DNA from: JALHNI01 sp965229305
GTDB lineage: Bacteria; Acidobacteriota; Terriglobia; Bryobacterales; Bryobacteraceae
Direction: 5' to 3'
Assembly (NCBI GenBank): GCA_965229305.1
Contig: CBDDIZ010000042.1
Location: forward strand, 620,001 to 684,000
DNA: 64,000 nt
Made by a program: the position numbers and the translations under genes. The notes under the pieces were generated by a model that saw only the letters and a program-made list of their open reading frames with translations, did not search any database and had not been told where the DNA came from. Shown here piece after piece: positions 27,080-36,188 of this stretch (position 1 is its first letter; each line of letters opens with the position of its first letter).

Positions 27080-27093
27080 GGGCGAGAACTTTT
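27060..27093. terminator. bidirectional intrinsic terminator between rne and thiG
   Basis: AAAAGTTCTCGC (27060-27071) and GCGAGAACTTTT (27082-27093) are a perfect 12-bp inverted repeat with a 10-base loop. T-runs lie on both strands, so it can end both rne and convergent thiG transcripts. The last codons and the TAA of rne are inside the structure. Confidence 0.85.
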
Positions 27094-27100
27094 CTCTCGC

Positions 27101-27883
27101 TTACTTCGAACCCACCACGCCCGCCATCGGCGAACTCGCCGAGGCATACAGACGCTTCGGCATGCGGCCGGCCAGGTACGCCAGGCGGCCGCCCGCGACG
27201 GCGTACTTCATCGCCTCGGCCATCTTCTCGGCATCTTCCGCCTCGGCCACGGCCGTATTCATCAGCACGCCGTCATAGCCCAGCTCGAGTGCCAGCGCCG
27301 CATCGGACGCCGTGCCTACGCCGGCGTCGACAATCAACGGTACGCTCTGAATCTTCTCGCGCAGAATGCGCAGGTTGGTGACGTTCTGAATTCCCAGTCC
27401 GGAGCCGATCGGAGCGCCCAGCGGCATCACCGCCGCCGCGCCGGCATCGATCAGTCGGCGGGCGTTGATCAGGTCGTCGGTCGTATACGGCAGCACGACG
27501 AAGCCTTCCTTCGCCAGGACGCGCGTTGCTTCCAGCAGACCTTCGTTATCGGGAAACAACGTCTCCGGATCGCCGATCACCTCGAGCTTCACCCAGTGGG
27601 ACAAGCCCACCTCCCGCCCCAGGCGCGCCGTGCGGATGGCGTCGTCGGCCGTGTAGCAGGCGGCCGTGTTCGGCAGGATGAAGAACTTCTCGCGGTCGAT
27701 GTAGTCGAGCAGGCTTTCCTTACTCTTGTCGTCGAGGTTGACGCGGCGTACGGCCACGGTCACCACTTCGGCGCCGCTGGCTTCGTGGCAGCGCGCCATC
27801 TCGGGAAAGCTGCGATACTTCCCGGTCCCAATCATCAGGCGGGACCGGAACGTGCGGTCGGCAATGCGAAACGTATCAGACAT
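27101..27883 (-). CDS. thiG: thiazole synthase ThiG
   Basis: 260 residues, full length (beta/alpha)8 fold. RLMIGTGKY, PNTAACYTADDA, the Schiff-base Lys near residue 99 (HWVKLEVIGD), PLGAPIGSGLG and VDAGVGTASDAA are all diagnostic. It forms the thiazole phosphate from DXP, dehydroglycine and ThiS thiocarboxylate. ATG 27883 is used; a TTG 12 bases upstream is possible. It lies 18 bases after the bacilliredoxin gene on the same strand. thiS, thiF and thiO/H are not beside it. Confidence 0.95.
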   Translation of the reverse strand: MSDTFRIADRTFRSRLMIGTGKYRSFPEMARCHEASGAEVVTVAVRRVNLDDKSKESLLDYIDREKFFILPNTAACYTADDAIRTARLGREVGLSHWVKLEVIGDPETLFPDNEGLLEATRVLAKEGFVVLPYTTDDLINARRLIDAGAAAVMPLGAPIGSGLGIQNVTNLRILREKIQSVPLIVDAGVGTASDAALALELGYDGVLMNTAVAEAEDAEKMAEAMKYAVAGGRLAYLAGRMPKRLYASASSPMAGVVGSK

Positions 27884-27901
27884 GTTGGGTGCCAAAGGGC
27901 G

Positions 27902-28333
27902 TTATTGGTGTGACGGGGCCAAACGGTTCAGGGCTTCGGTGAGCAACTGCGCAATCTCCGGCGCCTGCCGCCGCTCGATTTCATGCCGGTGCATGTAGTA
28001 AACCGGCTTGCCGTCCTGGAAGATCGCCATCGACGGCGACGAAGGCGGAAACTGTCCCAAATGGGCTTCCCGCAGATGGTCCGTCGCGTCGACATCGCCG
28101 CCGGCGAAGACCGTGACGGTCTTGGTCGGCTTGTTGGCGCCTTGCAAAGCCATGCCCACGGCCGGGCGGGCTTTTCCGGCTGCGCAACCGCAAACCGAAT
28201 TCACCACCATCAGCACCGTCCCGCTGTCCGGGCCCAGCGCCGCATCCACTTCCGAAGGCGTACGCGCTTCTTCCACGCCGTACTTGGTCAGATCCTGCCG
28301 CATGGCGGCAATGAGCATCTCTGGATAAGCCAT
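27902..28333 (-). CDS. BrxA/BrxB-family bacilliredoxin
   Basis: 143 residues, the standard DUF1094 (YphP/YqiW) size, with the redox motif NSVCGCAAGKARP (C-G-C), then FAGGDVDATDHLRE, PPSSPSMAIFQDGK and HRHEIERR. The family reverses protein bacillithiolation or acts as a thiol-disulfide isomerase in the cytoplasm. GGGGA lies before the ATG. It is the upstream gene of a two-gene operon with thiG. Confidence 0.92.
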   Translation of the reverse strand: MAYPEMLIAAMRQDLTKYGVEEARTPSEVDAALGPDSGTVLMVVNSVCGCAAGKARPAVGMALQGANKPTKTVTVFAGGDVDATDHLREAHLGQFPPSSPSMAIFQDGKPVYYMHRHEIERRQAPEIAQLLTEALNRLAPSHQ

Positions 28334-28390
28334 GGTGATTCCCCTAAACTGGTGTTTCCGGGCGCAAGCGTCCGTCTCTTCTACTAGTAT

Positions 28391-28564
28391 ATGCAGCGAA
28401 TTCAGCTCTACCTCAAAGTGGTGATCGAAGCCGACGACGAAGAGCGCGTCGACAAGCTGGGCAACGAGCTTGCCCGGATGATCCGCAAGGTGCACGGCGT
28501 CACCGAAGTTGAGCTCACCAACACCACCGCGGAAACCTTTGAGGAGCCTGAAGAGGAGGACTAG
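28391..28564 (+). CDS. 57-residue acidic protein directly upstream of copA
   Basis: An ATG frame of 57 codons ending at TAG 28562-28564; the copA TTG begins at the very next base, and the copA Shine-Dalgarno AGGAGG is inside the end of this gene, which supports it being translated. The predicted order is strand (IQLYLKVVIEAD), helix (EERVDKLGNELARMIRKV), strand (HGVTEVELTNTT) and an acidic tail. The strand-helix-strand with GVTEVELT echoes half of a heavy-metal-associated domain but has no Cys. Function unknown. Confidence 0.6.
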   Translation: MQRIQLYLKVVIEADDEERVDKLGNELARMIRKVHGVTEVELTNTTAETFEEPEEED

Positions 28565-30658
28565 TTGGCCAAAACAACGCTCGAAATCACGGGGATGACC
28601 TGCGCGGGTTGCCAATCCACCGTGGAGCGTGCGTTGTCCCAGGCGCCGGGCGTCACCGCGGCGCACGTCAATCTGCTGCAGCATCAAGCCGCGGTGGACT
28701 ATGACCCCGCCGTCACCTCGCCGCAAGGCTTGCTGTCCGCTGTGATCGCCACCGGCTACGGCGCGGCCGTTGCTCAGGCCAAGCTCGCCGCCGAAGCGCA
28801 GGAGGCTCTCGAAGTCCGCCGCGAGCGCGAATATCAGGACCTCAAACGCCGCGCGACGCTCGCATCGGTCATCGCCGCTGCCGCCATGTCCGTCGGGATG
28901 GTCACCATGCACGACCTCCGCTGGGCTTGGGTCTGGATGGCTGCCGCGGCCTTTGTCATGGCCGTCCCGGGCCGTTCCCTCTACGTCCGCGCCTTCACTG
29001 CGCTGCGCCACGGTGGCACCAATATGGATGTGCTGGTCGCCCTGGGCACCGCGGCGGCTTTCGGCTACTCCGCCGTGGAAGTCTTCCGCCACGGCCACGA
29101 CCTTTACTTCGAAGCCGCCATCACGATCGTCGCGCTGGTCCTGGTGGGGCGGACGCTCGAAGCCCGCGCCACCCGGCAGACTTCGCAGGCCCTGCGGCAA
29201 CTCGCGAATCTGCAGCCGCCCTCGGCCACCGTCGTTCGCCTGTTCGCCGAAAAGCAAGTTCCTGTCGAAGCGATCCACCTGGGTGAGATCGTCCTGGTGA
29301 AGCCCGGCGAGCGCGTTCCCGTCGACGGCACCGTGCTTTCCGGCTCGAGCGCCGTCGACGAATCGATGCTCACCGGCGAGCCCATGCCGGTGAACAAGCA
29401 GGCTGGCGACGCCGTCAGCGCCGGCACCATCAACTCGCTTGGGGCCCTGCGCCTGAAGGCGACCCGCGTCGGCGCCGACACCACGCTCGAACACGTCCTC
29501 CGGCTCTTGCGCGAAGCCCAAACCACGCGCGCGCCGCTGGAACAACTCGCCGACCGCGTCAGCGCCATCTTCGTTCCCGCCGTCGTGTTGCTGGCGCTCG
29601 CCACCTTCGCCGCCTGGCTATTGCAGGGCGCGCCGGTGCCCGCGGCGCTCACCCACGCCATCGCCGTGCTGATCATCTCCTGCCCCTGTGCCATGGGCTT
29701 GGCGGTGCCCGCCGCCGTGATGGTTGCCACCGGTCGTGGCGCCAAGCTCGGCATCCTGATTCGCGGCGGCGACGCCCTTGAACGCCTCGCGCGCGTCCAG
29801 CGAGTCGCCTTCGACAAAACCGGCACCCTGACCCTGGGGCACCCCACCGTGAAGTCCGTCTCGCCCGATGATCCGGCCATCCTGCGTTGGGCCGCCTCCG
29901 TCGAACGCTACTCCGAGCATCCGCTCGCCAAAGGCGTGGTGGCGGAAGCCAGACGTCGAGGTATCGAACTGGCAACCGCCGAGCAATTCACCGCCGTGCC
30001 GGGCGAAGGCGTACGCGCCGTGGTGGAAGGTCACGAGGTGGCCGTCGGCGCCAGCGACCGGGCCAGTAACCGGGCCAGGGTCGAAGTCCGCGTCGACGGC
30101 CAGCCCATCGGCACCATCGACTTCACCGACGAAGTCCGTCCCGAGGCCGCCGCCGCCCTCACTGGCCTCAAGGCGCTCGGCATCCGTCCGTCTCTCCTGA
30201 GCGGCGACCGCTCTTCCGCCGTGGCCGACGTCGCCCGCGAAGTCGACATCGAAGATTTCGCTGGCAGCCTCCTCCCCGCCGACAAACTCGCGCGCATTCG
30301 TCATTGGCAGCAAGCTGGCGAAGTCGTCGCCATGGTGGGCGACGGTATTAATGACGCTCCCGCGCTGGCCCAGGCTGACGTCGGTATCGCGCTTGGCTCC
30401 GGCACCGACATTGCGCGCGAAGCCGCGCACGTCACTTTGCTCAGCGGTCACCTCGATCGCGTGGAGCGGGCGTTGCGCCTGGGGCGCACGGCTGTTCGCG
30501 TCATGAAGCAGAATCTCTTCTGGGCGATGGTTTACAACTCGCTCGCTATTCCCGCTGCCGCGCTGGGCTGGATGAGCCCGGTGGCTGCCAGCGCCGCCAT
30601 GGCCCTCAGTTCGCTCAGCGTGGTGCTGAATAGTTTGTGGCTGCGGCGCGCGGGCTAG
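28565..30658 (+). CDS. copA: copper-translocating P1B-type ATPase
   Basis: 697 residues. One N-terminal HMA domain with GMTCAGC, the actuator TGEPMPV, the transmembrane metal site C373-P-C375, the phosphorylated D417 in DKTGT, SEHPLAKG and MVGDGINDAPAL are present in order. It exports Cu(I) from the cytoplasm using ATP. The TTG start is preceded by AGGAGG with 5 bases spacing. It is followed by an RND adaptor and pump on the same strand. No copper regulator is nearby. Confidence 0.93.
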   Translation: MAKTTLEITGMTCAGCQSTVERALSQAPGVTAAHVNLLQHQAAVDYDPAVTSPQGLLSAVIATGYGAAVAQAKLAAEAQEALEVRREREYQDLKRRATLASVIAAAAMSVGMVTMHDLRWAWVWMAAAAFVMAVPGRSLYVRAFTALRHGGTNMDVLVALGTAAAFGYSAVEVFRHGHDLYFEAAITIVALVLVGRTLEARATRQTSQALRQLANLQPPSATVVRLFAEKQVPVEAIHLGEIVLVKPGERVPVDGTVLSGSSAVDESMLTGEPMPVNKQAGDAVSAGTINSLGALRLKATRVGADTTLEHVLRLLREAQTTRAPLEQLADRVSAIFVPAVVLLALATFAAWLLQGAPVPAALTHAIAVLIISCPCAMGLAVPAAVMVATGRGAKLGILIRGGDALERLARVQRVAFDKTGTLTLGHPTVKSVSPDDPAILRWAASVERYSEHPLAKGVVAEARRRGIELATAEQFTAVPGEGVRAVVEGHEVAVGASDRASNRARVEVRVDGQPIGTIDFTDEVRPEAAAALTGLKALGIRPSLLSGDRSSAVADVAREVDIEDFAGSLLPADKLARIRHWQQAGEVVAMVGDGINDAPALAQADVGIALGSGTDIAREAAHVTLLSGHLDRVERALRLGRTAVRVMKQNLFWAMVYNSLAIPAAALGWMSPVAASAAMALSSLSVVLNSLWLRRAG

Positions 30659-30699
30659 GCCCGCATCCCGATGTGAGAAAATGCAGGCCGAAGCGTCGT

Positions 30700-31884
30700 A
30701 TGCCTTATCTCCTGCTCTTGCTCATCCTGATTCTTTCGGCCTGTAGCGGCCCTTATTCCGAGCAGAAAGCCTCGGCCAAGGTCGAAGCGCCCGCTATGCC
30801 GGTGGACGCCGCGGCGGTCCGCTCCCAGAATCTGCCTTCGGTGGTGAGCGCCAACGGCGAGCTCTTTGCTGAGGAATTGGCCAACATCAGTACGAAGGTT
30901 CCCGGCCGCATCACGAAGCTCAATGTCGACCTCGGCAGTCTGGTGAAAGCCGGCGATGTCCTCGCCGAACTCGAACGCGACGACTATCAATACCGCGTTC
31001 GCCAGGCCGAAGCCCAGGTCGAGCAAATTCGAGCCCGTCTCGCGCTCGCCAATCGTAAGGACGACCTGGTGGATCCCGAACGCACCGCCATGGTGAAGGA
31101 AGCCCGCGCCGCGCTGCAGGAGTCGCGCATCGTCTACGAAACCACCAGCCGCCTGGGCAAAGAGGGTGTCGTGTCGCGCATTGAAGTGGAACGCGCGCAG
31201 GCCCGGATGCAGGGCCTCGAAGCTCGCGTCCAGTCCGCTCTGTCGGAAGTGCTGCAGATGGGCTCGCAGCTTTCCGAGCGCCGCGCGCAACTCGATCTGG
31301 CCCGCCAGCAGTTGGAAGATACCGTTATTCGCGCCCCCTTCTCCGGCGCCGTCACCAAGCGCGTCGCCTCGCTCGGCGAATACCTGGCTACCAACGCGCC
31401 GGTGATCACGCTGGTTCGTCAGCATCCATTGCGCGTGCGCCTCGAAGTGCCGGAACGCTTCGCCGGCCAGATCCGCCACGGTCAACTGATCGACATTCGC
31501 CTCGAAGGCTCTACGTTGACCCGCACGGGCACCGTGAAGCGCTTGAGCCCCTCGATCGAAGCGCAGAACCGCTCGCTCACCGTCGAAGGCGAGATCCCCA
31601 ACCAGGATGGCGTACTCCGCCCCGGCTCGTTCGTCAACGGCTCCATCACCGTCAACTCCGCCGCCCTAGGCATCACCGTGCCGTCCGACTCGCTGCTCAG
31701 CTTTGCCGGCGTCGAGCGTGTTTACCTCGTCAAGAACGGCATCCTCGACGACCGCGTCGTCAAAACCGGCCGCCGCCTCGATGGTGGCCGGGTCGAAGTG
31801 CTCGAAGGCCTCGCCGACGGCGATGTCGTCGTCGCCGCGGCTTCCGAAAAGATGGTGAAGGGCCAGAAAGTGCGGGTGAAGTAA
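30700..31884 (+). CDS. RND efflux periplasmic adaptor, lipoprotein
   Basis: 394 residues. MPYLLLLLILILSAC is a lipoprotein signal with lipobox LSAC. The barrel-sandwich halves (ISTKVPGRITKLNVDLGSLV and DTVIRAPFSGAVTKR) flank a long alpha-hairpin, followed by the beta-barrel and membrane-proximal domains. It links the inner-membrane pump to an outer-membrane channel. ATG 30700 is chosen for the signal peptide. It sits 41 bases after copA and 3 bases before the pump gene. Confidence 0.9.
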   Translation: MPYLLLLLILILSACSGPYSEQKASAKVEAPAMPVDAAAVRSQNLPSVVSANGELFAEELANISTKVPGRITKLNVDLGSLVKAGDVLAELERDDYQYRVRQAEAQVEQIRARLALANRKDDLVDPERTAMVKEARAALQESRIVYETTSRLGKEGVVSRIEVERAQARMQGLEARVQSALSEVLQMGSQLSERRAQLDLARQQLEDTVIRAPFSGAVTKRVASLGEYLATNAPVITLVRQHPLRVRLEVPERFAGQIRHGQLIDIRLEGSTLTRTGTVKRLSPSIEAQNRSLTVEGEIPNQDGVLRPGSFVNGSITVNSAALGITVPSDSLLSFAGVERVYLVKNGILDDRVVKTGRRLDGGRVEVLEGLADGDVVVAAASEKMVKGQKVRVK

Positions 31885-31887
31885 GTC

Positions 31888-34800
31888 ATGCAGAAGCTCG
31901 CCGAAGTTTGCGTTGCCCGGCCGGTCTTCGCCGTCATGCTGATCATGGCGCTAGTCGTGGTCGGTGCCGTCTCCTATTCCAAGCTCGGGGTCGACCGTTT
32001 CCCGGACGTCGACATGCCCATCATCAACGTGCGCACCGCTCTCCCTGGCGCTTCGCCCGAAGAGATCGAAAGCACCGTCACTCGCTTCATTGAAGACTCC
32101 GTCGCCACCGTCGAAGGCATCGACAACATCCGCTCCACCTCCACCGAGTCGATGTCGATCGTCACCATCAACTTCAATCTGGACCGCAACATCGACGTCG
32201 CCGCGCAGGACGTCCGCGACGCCGTTGCCGGTGTCATCTCGCTGCTGCCGCCTGATGCCAAGCCCCCGCTGATCAAGAAGCTTGATACGGACGCCTCACC
32301 CATCATCACGCTGGTGCTTACCGGCAATCGTACCGGCCGCGAACTCTACGAGATCGCCGAACGGAACGTGAAAGACTCCATCGAGTCGGTGGGCGGCGTC
32401 GGTCAGGTGCTGGCCGTCGGCGGACAGAAGCGCGCCATCAACATCTGGCTTGATGCCGACCGCCTCGCTGCGTATAAGATTCCGATCCTCAGCGTCCGCA
32501 ACGCCGTTGCCCGGCAGAACGCCGACATCCCCGGTGGTCGCGTCGACGAAGGCCGCCGCGAACTCGTCCTCCGCACCCTGGGCCGCTTTCCTGACCCCAA
32601 GCAGTTCAACGAACTCGTCGTTGCCAACATCAACAACACGCCGGTCCGCATCGGCGACATCGGCCTGGCTGAGGACGGTCACAAAGAGCAGCGCTCCTAT
32701 GCTCGCTACGACGGCGAAGAAGCCGTCGCCCTCGAAGTGCGCCGGCAATCGGGCGCCAACACCATCGACGTGATCAACGCCGTAAAGGGCAAGCTGACCC
32801 GCGTGCAGCAACTGCTGCCCCCCGGCATGAAGCTCGAACTCGTGCAGGACCAGTCGCGCTACATCAACGCCGCCTTCCATGAAGTGCAGATGCACCTCAT
32901 CCTCGGTTCCATCCTGGCTTCGCTCGTTGTCTTGCTCTTCATGCGCAACTGGCGCGCCACGGTGATCGCCGCCGTCGCCATTCCCGCTTCCATCATTGCC
33001 ACCTTTGGCGCCATGCGCCTGTTCGGCTTCACCCTCAACAACATCACCATGCTGGCGCTGGTGCTGATGGTCGGTGTCGTCATTGACGACGCGATCGTCG
33101 TCCTCGAGAACATCTATCGCTTCATCGAAGAGAAGAAGATGAACGCCCGCCAAGCGGCCATCGCGGCCACCAAGGACATCGGCCTCGCCGTCATGGCCAC
33201 CACCTTCAGCCTTATCGTGGTCTTCCTGCCCGTCTCGTTCATGTCGTCGATCTCCGGCCGCTTCCTCTTCTCCTTCGGTCTTACCGCGACGGTCGCGATT
33301 CTGGTTTCGCTGATCGTCAGTTTCAGCCTCACGCCGATGATGTGTTCCCGCATGATCCGCGCCGGCGGCGAGGGGAGCCATGAATCGAAAGGCGGTTTCT
33401 ACGGCTGGATTGAGCGTACCTACATGCGGTTGCTCGGCTGGTCCATGAACCATCGCGCGCTCATCGCCGGCCTCGGCATCGTGACGATGCTCTCCACCTA
33501 TCCGCTCTTCAAATTGCTGAAGCAGGAATACCTGCCCACCAATGTCGACGAAGGCGAGTTCGAAATGAGCGTCAACGCCCCCGAAGGCGCCAGCCTCGAT
33601 TCGATGAAACAGGTTTTGAGCCGCATTGAAGACGACCTCCGTAGCCTTCCCGGCATTAAGCACATGGTCTCGATCGTCGGCACCGGCTATTTGCAGCAAG
33701 TCAACAGTGGCCGTTTGTATGTTCGCATCGACGATGTCGAGGACCGCGTCCTCTCCCTGCCGCGCCTCTGGCAGAAGACGCTCGAAGGCGACCCCATGGG
33801 CGCCTTCAAAGGCCTCTACTCGCAACGCGACGTCATGGCCGCCGTGCGCGCCAAGCTCAAAAAGATCCCCGACCTCCGCGCCCGCGTCGGCAACCTGCAA
33901 ACGCTGAACCAGGGCTCCGCGCCTTACGACATCGACTTCGTTATCCGCGGCCCCGACCTCATGCAACTCAACCGCTACAGCGAAGCCATGCGCGAGCGCG
34001 CCATGAAAACGCCCGGCCTCACCGACGTCGATACGACGCTCCGGATGAACAAGCCCGAGTTGCGCGTCTCCATCGACCGCGACCGCGCCGCCGACCTCGG
34101 CGTCGACGCCTCGGACATCGCCACCTCCCTGCGCCTCATGGTTGGCGGCGACGACGAAGTTTCCCGCTTCCGCGACGACAAGATCGCCGAAGAGTATGAC
34201 GTCGAAGTGCGGCTCAAAGGCGGCGACCGCAACTCGCTCGCCAACATCTCCAAGCTCTATGTGCCGTCGTCGAAGAGCGGCCTCCTGCGCCTCGATAACG
34301 TCGTCGAACTCAAAGAGTCCATGTCCGCCTACCGCATCGAGGGGCTCGACCGCCAACGTCAGGTCGGTATCCGCGCCAACGTACTGCCCGGCTACGGCTT
34401 GGGCGATCGTCTCCCCGAGATGTTCAAAGCAGCCGAAGAGCTCAACATGCCGGCCGCGTATTCCACCGCCGTCATCGGCCGCGGCCGCGAGTTCGAACGC
34501 ACCTTGAACGAGTTCCTGCTCGCCTTCGCGCTCTCGGTGGTGTTCATGTACATGATCCTCGCGAGCCAGTTCGAAAGCCTGCTCCACCCGGTGACGATTC
34601 TGCTTAGCCTGCCGCTCGCCGTGCCGTTCGGCTTCCTCTCGCTCTACGTCTTCCGCGAAACGCTGAACCTGTACTCGGCGCTCGGCATTCTCGTCCTGTT
34701 CGGCGTGGTGAAGAAGAACTCTATTCTGCAAATCGACCACACCAACAACCTGCGCCGCGAAGGCTTACCGCGCTTACAAGCCATCCTGCAAGCCAACCGC

Positions 34801-35043
34801 GATCGTCTCCGCCCCATCCTCATGACCACTGTCACGCTGGTGGCGGGCATGCTGCCGCTCGCTTTGGGCAATGGCCCCGGCGCCGAAGAGCGCCGCTCCA
34901 TCGCCATCATCGTCATCGGCGGCCAGTCGCTGTCCTTGCTGCTCACGCTGATCGTCACGCCGGTTGCCTACTCGCTCTTCGACGACCTGGGCGCCTGGGT
35001 CACCGGCCGCCACACGGCCCCCGTACCCGCCGCCGGCGACTGA
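31888..35043 (+). CDS. RND-family efflux transporter permease (AcrB/HAE-1 type)
   Basis: 1051 residues, full length: N-terminal helix (PVFAVMLIMALVVVGAVSY), VDRFPDVDMPIINVRT, two periplasmic loop domains, and a helix IV segment MVGVVIDDAIVVLENIYR with the proton-relay Asp pair. The DD pair is an HAE (drug/hydrophobe) trait, while metal CusA pumps differ there, so drug or lipid export is more likely than copper export despite the copA neighbour. No TolC-type gene is adjacent. Confidence 0.92.
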   Translation: MQKLAEVCVARPVFAVMLIMALVVVGAVSYSKLGVDRFPDVDMPIINVRTALPGASPEEIESTVTRFIEDSVATVEGIDNIRSTSTESMSIVTINFNLDRNIDVAAQDVRDAVAGVISLLPPDAKPPLIKKLDTDASPIITLVLTGNRTGRELYEIAERNVKDSIESVGGVGQVLAVGGQKRAINIWLDADRLAAYKIPILSVRNAVARQNADIPGGRVDEGRRELVLRTLGRFPDPKQFNELVVANINNTPVRIGDIGLAEDGHKEQRSYARYDGEEAVALEVRRQSGANTIDVINAVKGKLTRVQQLLPPGMKLELVQDQSRYINAAFHEVQMHLILGSILASLVVLLFMRNWRATVIAAVAIPASIIATFGAMRLFGFTLNNITMLALVLMVGVVIDDAIVVLENIYRFIEEKKMNARQAAIAATKDIGLAVMATTFSLIVVFLPVSFMSSISGRFLFSFGLTATVAILVSLIVSFSLTPMMCSRMIRAGGEGSHESKGGFYGWIERTYMRLLGWSMNHRALIAGLGIVTMLSTYPLFKLLKQEYLPTNVDEGEFEMSVNAPEGASLDSMKQVLSRIEDDLRSLPGIKHMVSIVGTGYLQQVNSGRLYVRIDDVEDRVLSLPRLWQKTLEGDPMGAFKGLYSQRDVMAAVRAKLKKIPDLRARVGNLQTLNQGSAPYDIDFVIRGPDLMQLNRYSEAMRERAMKTPGLTDVDTTLRMNKPELRVSIDRDRAADLGVDASDIATSLRLMVGGDDEVSRFRDDKIAEEYDVEVRLKGGDRNSLANISKLYVPSSKSGLLRLDNVVELKESMSAYRIEGLDRQRQVGIRANVLPGYGLGDRLPEMFKAAEELNMPAAYSTAVIGRGREFERTLNEFLLAFALSVVFMYMILASQFESLLHPVTILLSLPLAVPFGFLSLYVFRETLNLYSALGILVLFGVVKKNSILQIDHTNNLRREGLPRLQAILQANRDRLRPILMTTVTLVAGMLPLALGNGPGAEERRSIAIIVIGGQSLSLLLTLIVTPVAYSLFDDLGAWVTGRHTAPVPAAGD

Positions 35044-35096
35044 CCTTTCGCCCCCTCGCGCGTCTGTAGGTGTGATAGTCTAGCCACTTCACCAAG

Positions 35097-36188
35097 ATGT
35101 CCACCCGTCGTTCTTTACTGCGGGGCGCGGCGCTCGTCGTGTGCGCACCCATGGTCAACCGGGGTCGGTTTCGCCTTTTCGGCCAAGCCGCTTACTCCGC
35201 GCGCACGCTGGAACTGGTGCAGCGTGCCACCGTCATCGACATGTTGGGCCTGCTGACGCTCGACTATCGCAAGTTCATCTCCTGGGGCGCTCAGCCCGCC
35301 CGCTTCAGCGACGCGGACTACTTGCGGCTCAAAGCCTCCGGGATCAACGTCTTCCATCCCGCGGTCGGCTTCGTCGGTGGTGACATCTATTCCGAATCCC
35401 TCCGCGACATCCAGGGCTGGAACGCGCTGATTTCCGCCCACGGCGAGCGTTTCCAGCGCATCGACCAAGTGGCCGACCTCAAGCAGGTGAAGACCAACGG
35501 CAAGCTCGGCATCCTGATTGGCCAGCAGAATTCCTCGCATTTCCGCACGCTCGACGACGTCGATCGTTTCTACCAACTGGGCCAGCGCGTCTCCCAGTTG
35601 ACCTATCACGCCAACCGCCTCGGTGGCGGCTCCTCGGACCCGCGCGACGGCGGCCTCACCCTCTACGGCTACGAAATCGTCGACCGTATGAACCGCCTCG
35701 GCATGGCCATTGACGTCTCCCACTGCGGCGACCGCACCACCATGGACGCCATCCACGCCTCGCGCCAGCCAGTCCTCGTCACCCATTCCAACTGCCGAGC
35801 CCTGGTGCCCGGGAGCGCCCGCTGCAAAACCAACGAAGCCATCCGCGAACTCGCCAGCAAAGGCGGCGTGATGGGCCTCACCATGGTCCGCGCCTTTGTC
35901 CGCCCTGGCGGCCGCACCACGATCGAGCATGTGCTCGATCACATCGATTACCTCGCGAAGTTTGTGGGCGTGGAGCACGTCGGCATCGGCAGCGACGTCG
36001 ACCTCGATGGCCGCGACGCCCCCGCCCGCCCGGCGCGCCGTTTCGACCTCGACGGGATCGATTACGCCAAGAAGATTTTCGACCTCACCGAAGGCCTCTT
36101 CGCCCGCGGCTACACCGCCGCCCAAATCGAACTGATCCTCGGCGGCAACTTCGAACGCGTCCTCGCCGCTTCCTGGACGCCCAGCTAA
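35097..36188 (+). CDS. Tat-exported M19 (renal dipeptidase-like) protein lacking metal ligands
   Basis: 363 residues with a twin-arginine start (MSTRRSLLRGAALVV). Family segments are QLTYHANRLGGG, DRMNRLGMAIDVSHCGD, VLVTHSNCRAL, KGGVMGLTM and GIGSDVDLDG, so the His of DVSH and of THSN are kept. The N-terminal HxD is VIDMLG here and the bridging Glu (usually IEGG) appears as IGQQN, so the first metal site looks lost. It may be a non-canonical hydrolase or a binding protein. Its stop shares CTAA with the convergent gene. Confidence 0.78.
   Translation: MSTRRSLLRGAALVVCAPMVNRGRFRLFGQAAYSARTLELVQRATVIDMLGLLTLDYRKFISWGAQPARFSDADYLRLKASGINVFHPAVGFVGGDIYSESLRDIQGWNALISAHGERFQRIDQVADLKQVKTNGKLGILIGQQNSSHFRTLDDVDRFYQLGQRVSQLTYHANRLGGGSSDPRDGGLTLYGYEIVDRMNRLGMAIDVSHCGDRTTMDAIHASRQPVLVTHSNCRALVPGSARCKTNEAIRELASKGGVMGLTMVRAFVRPGGRTTIEHVLDHIDYLAKFVGVEHVGIGSDVDLDGRDAPARPARRFDLDGIDYAKKIFDLTEGLFARGYTAAQIELILGGNFERVLAASWTPS

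Noticed and set aside
28334..28390. TPP riboswitch or copper operator in the thiG/copA divergent gap
   Set aside because: Only 57 bases; no TPP thi-box sequence and no CueR/CopY-type dyad found.
28334..29545. Continuation of the bacilliredoxin frame far upstream, antisense to copA
   Set aside because: The family N-terminus and a Shine-Dalgarno place the start at 28333.
32296..34740. An 814-codon open frame antisense to the RND pump
   Set aside because: It mirrors the codon pattern of a GC-rich gene, has no family motif, and the sense strand is a textbook pump.
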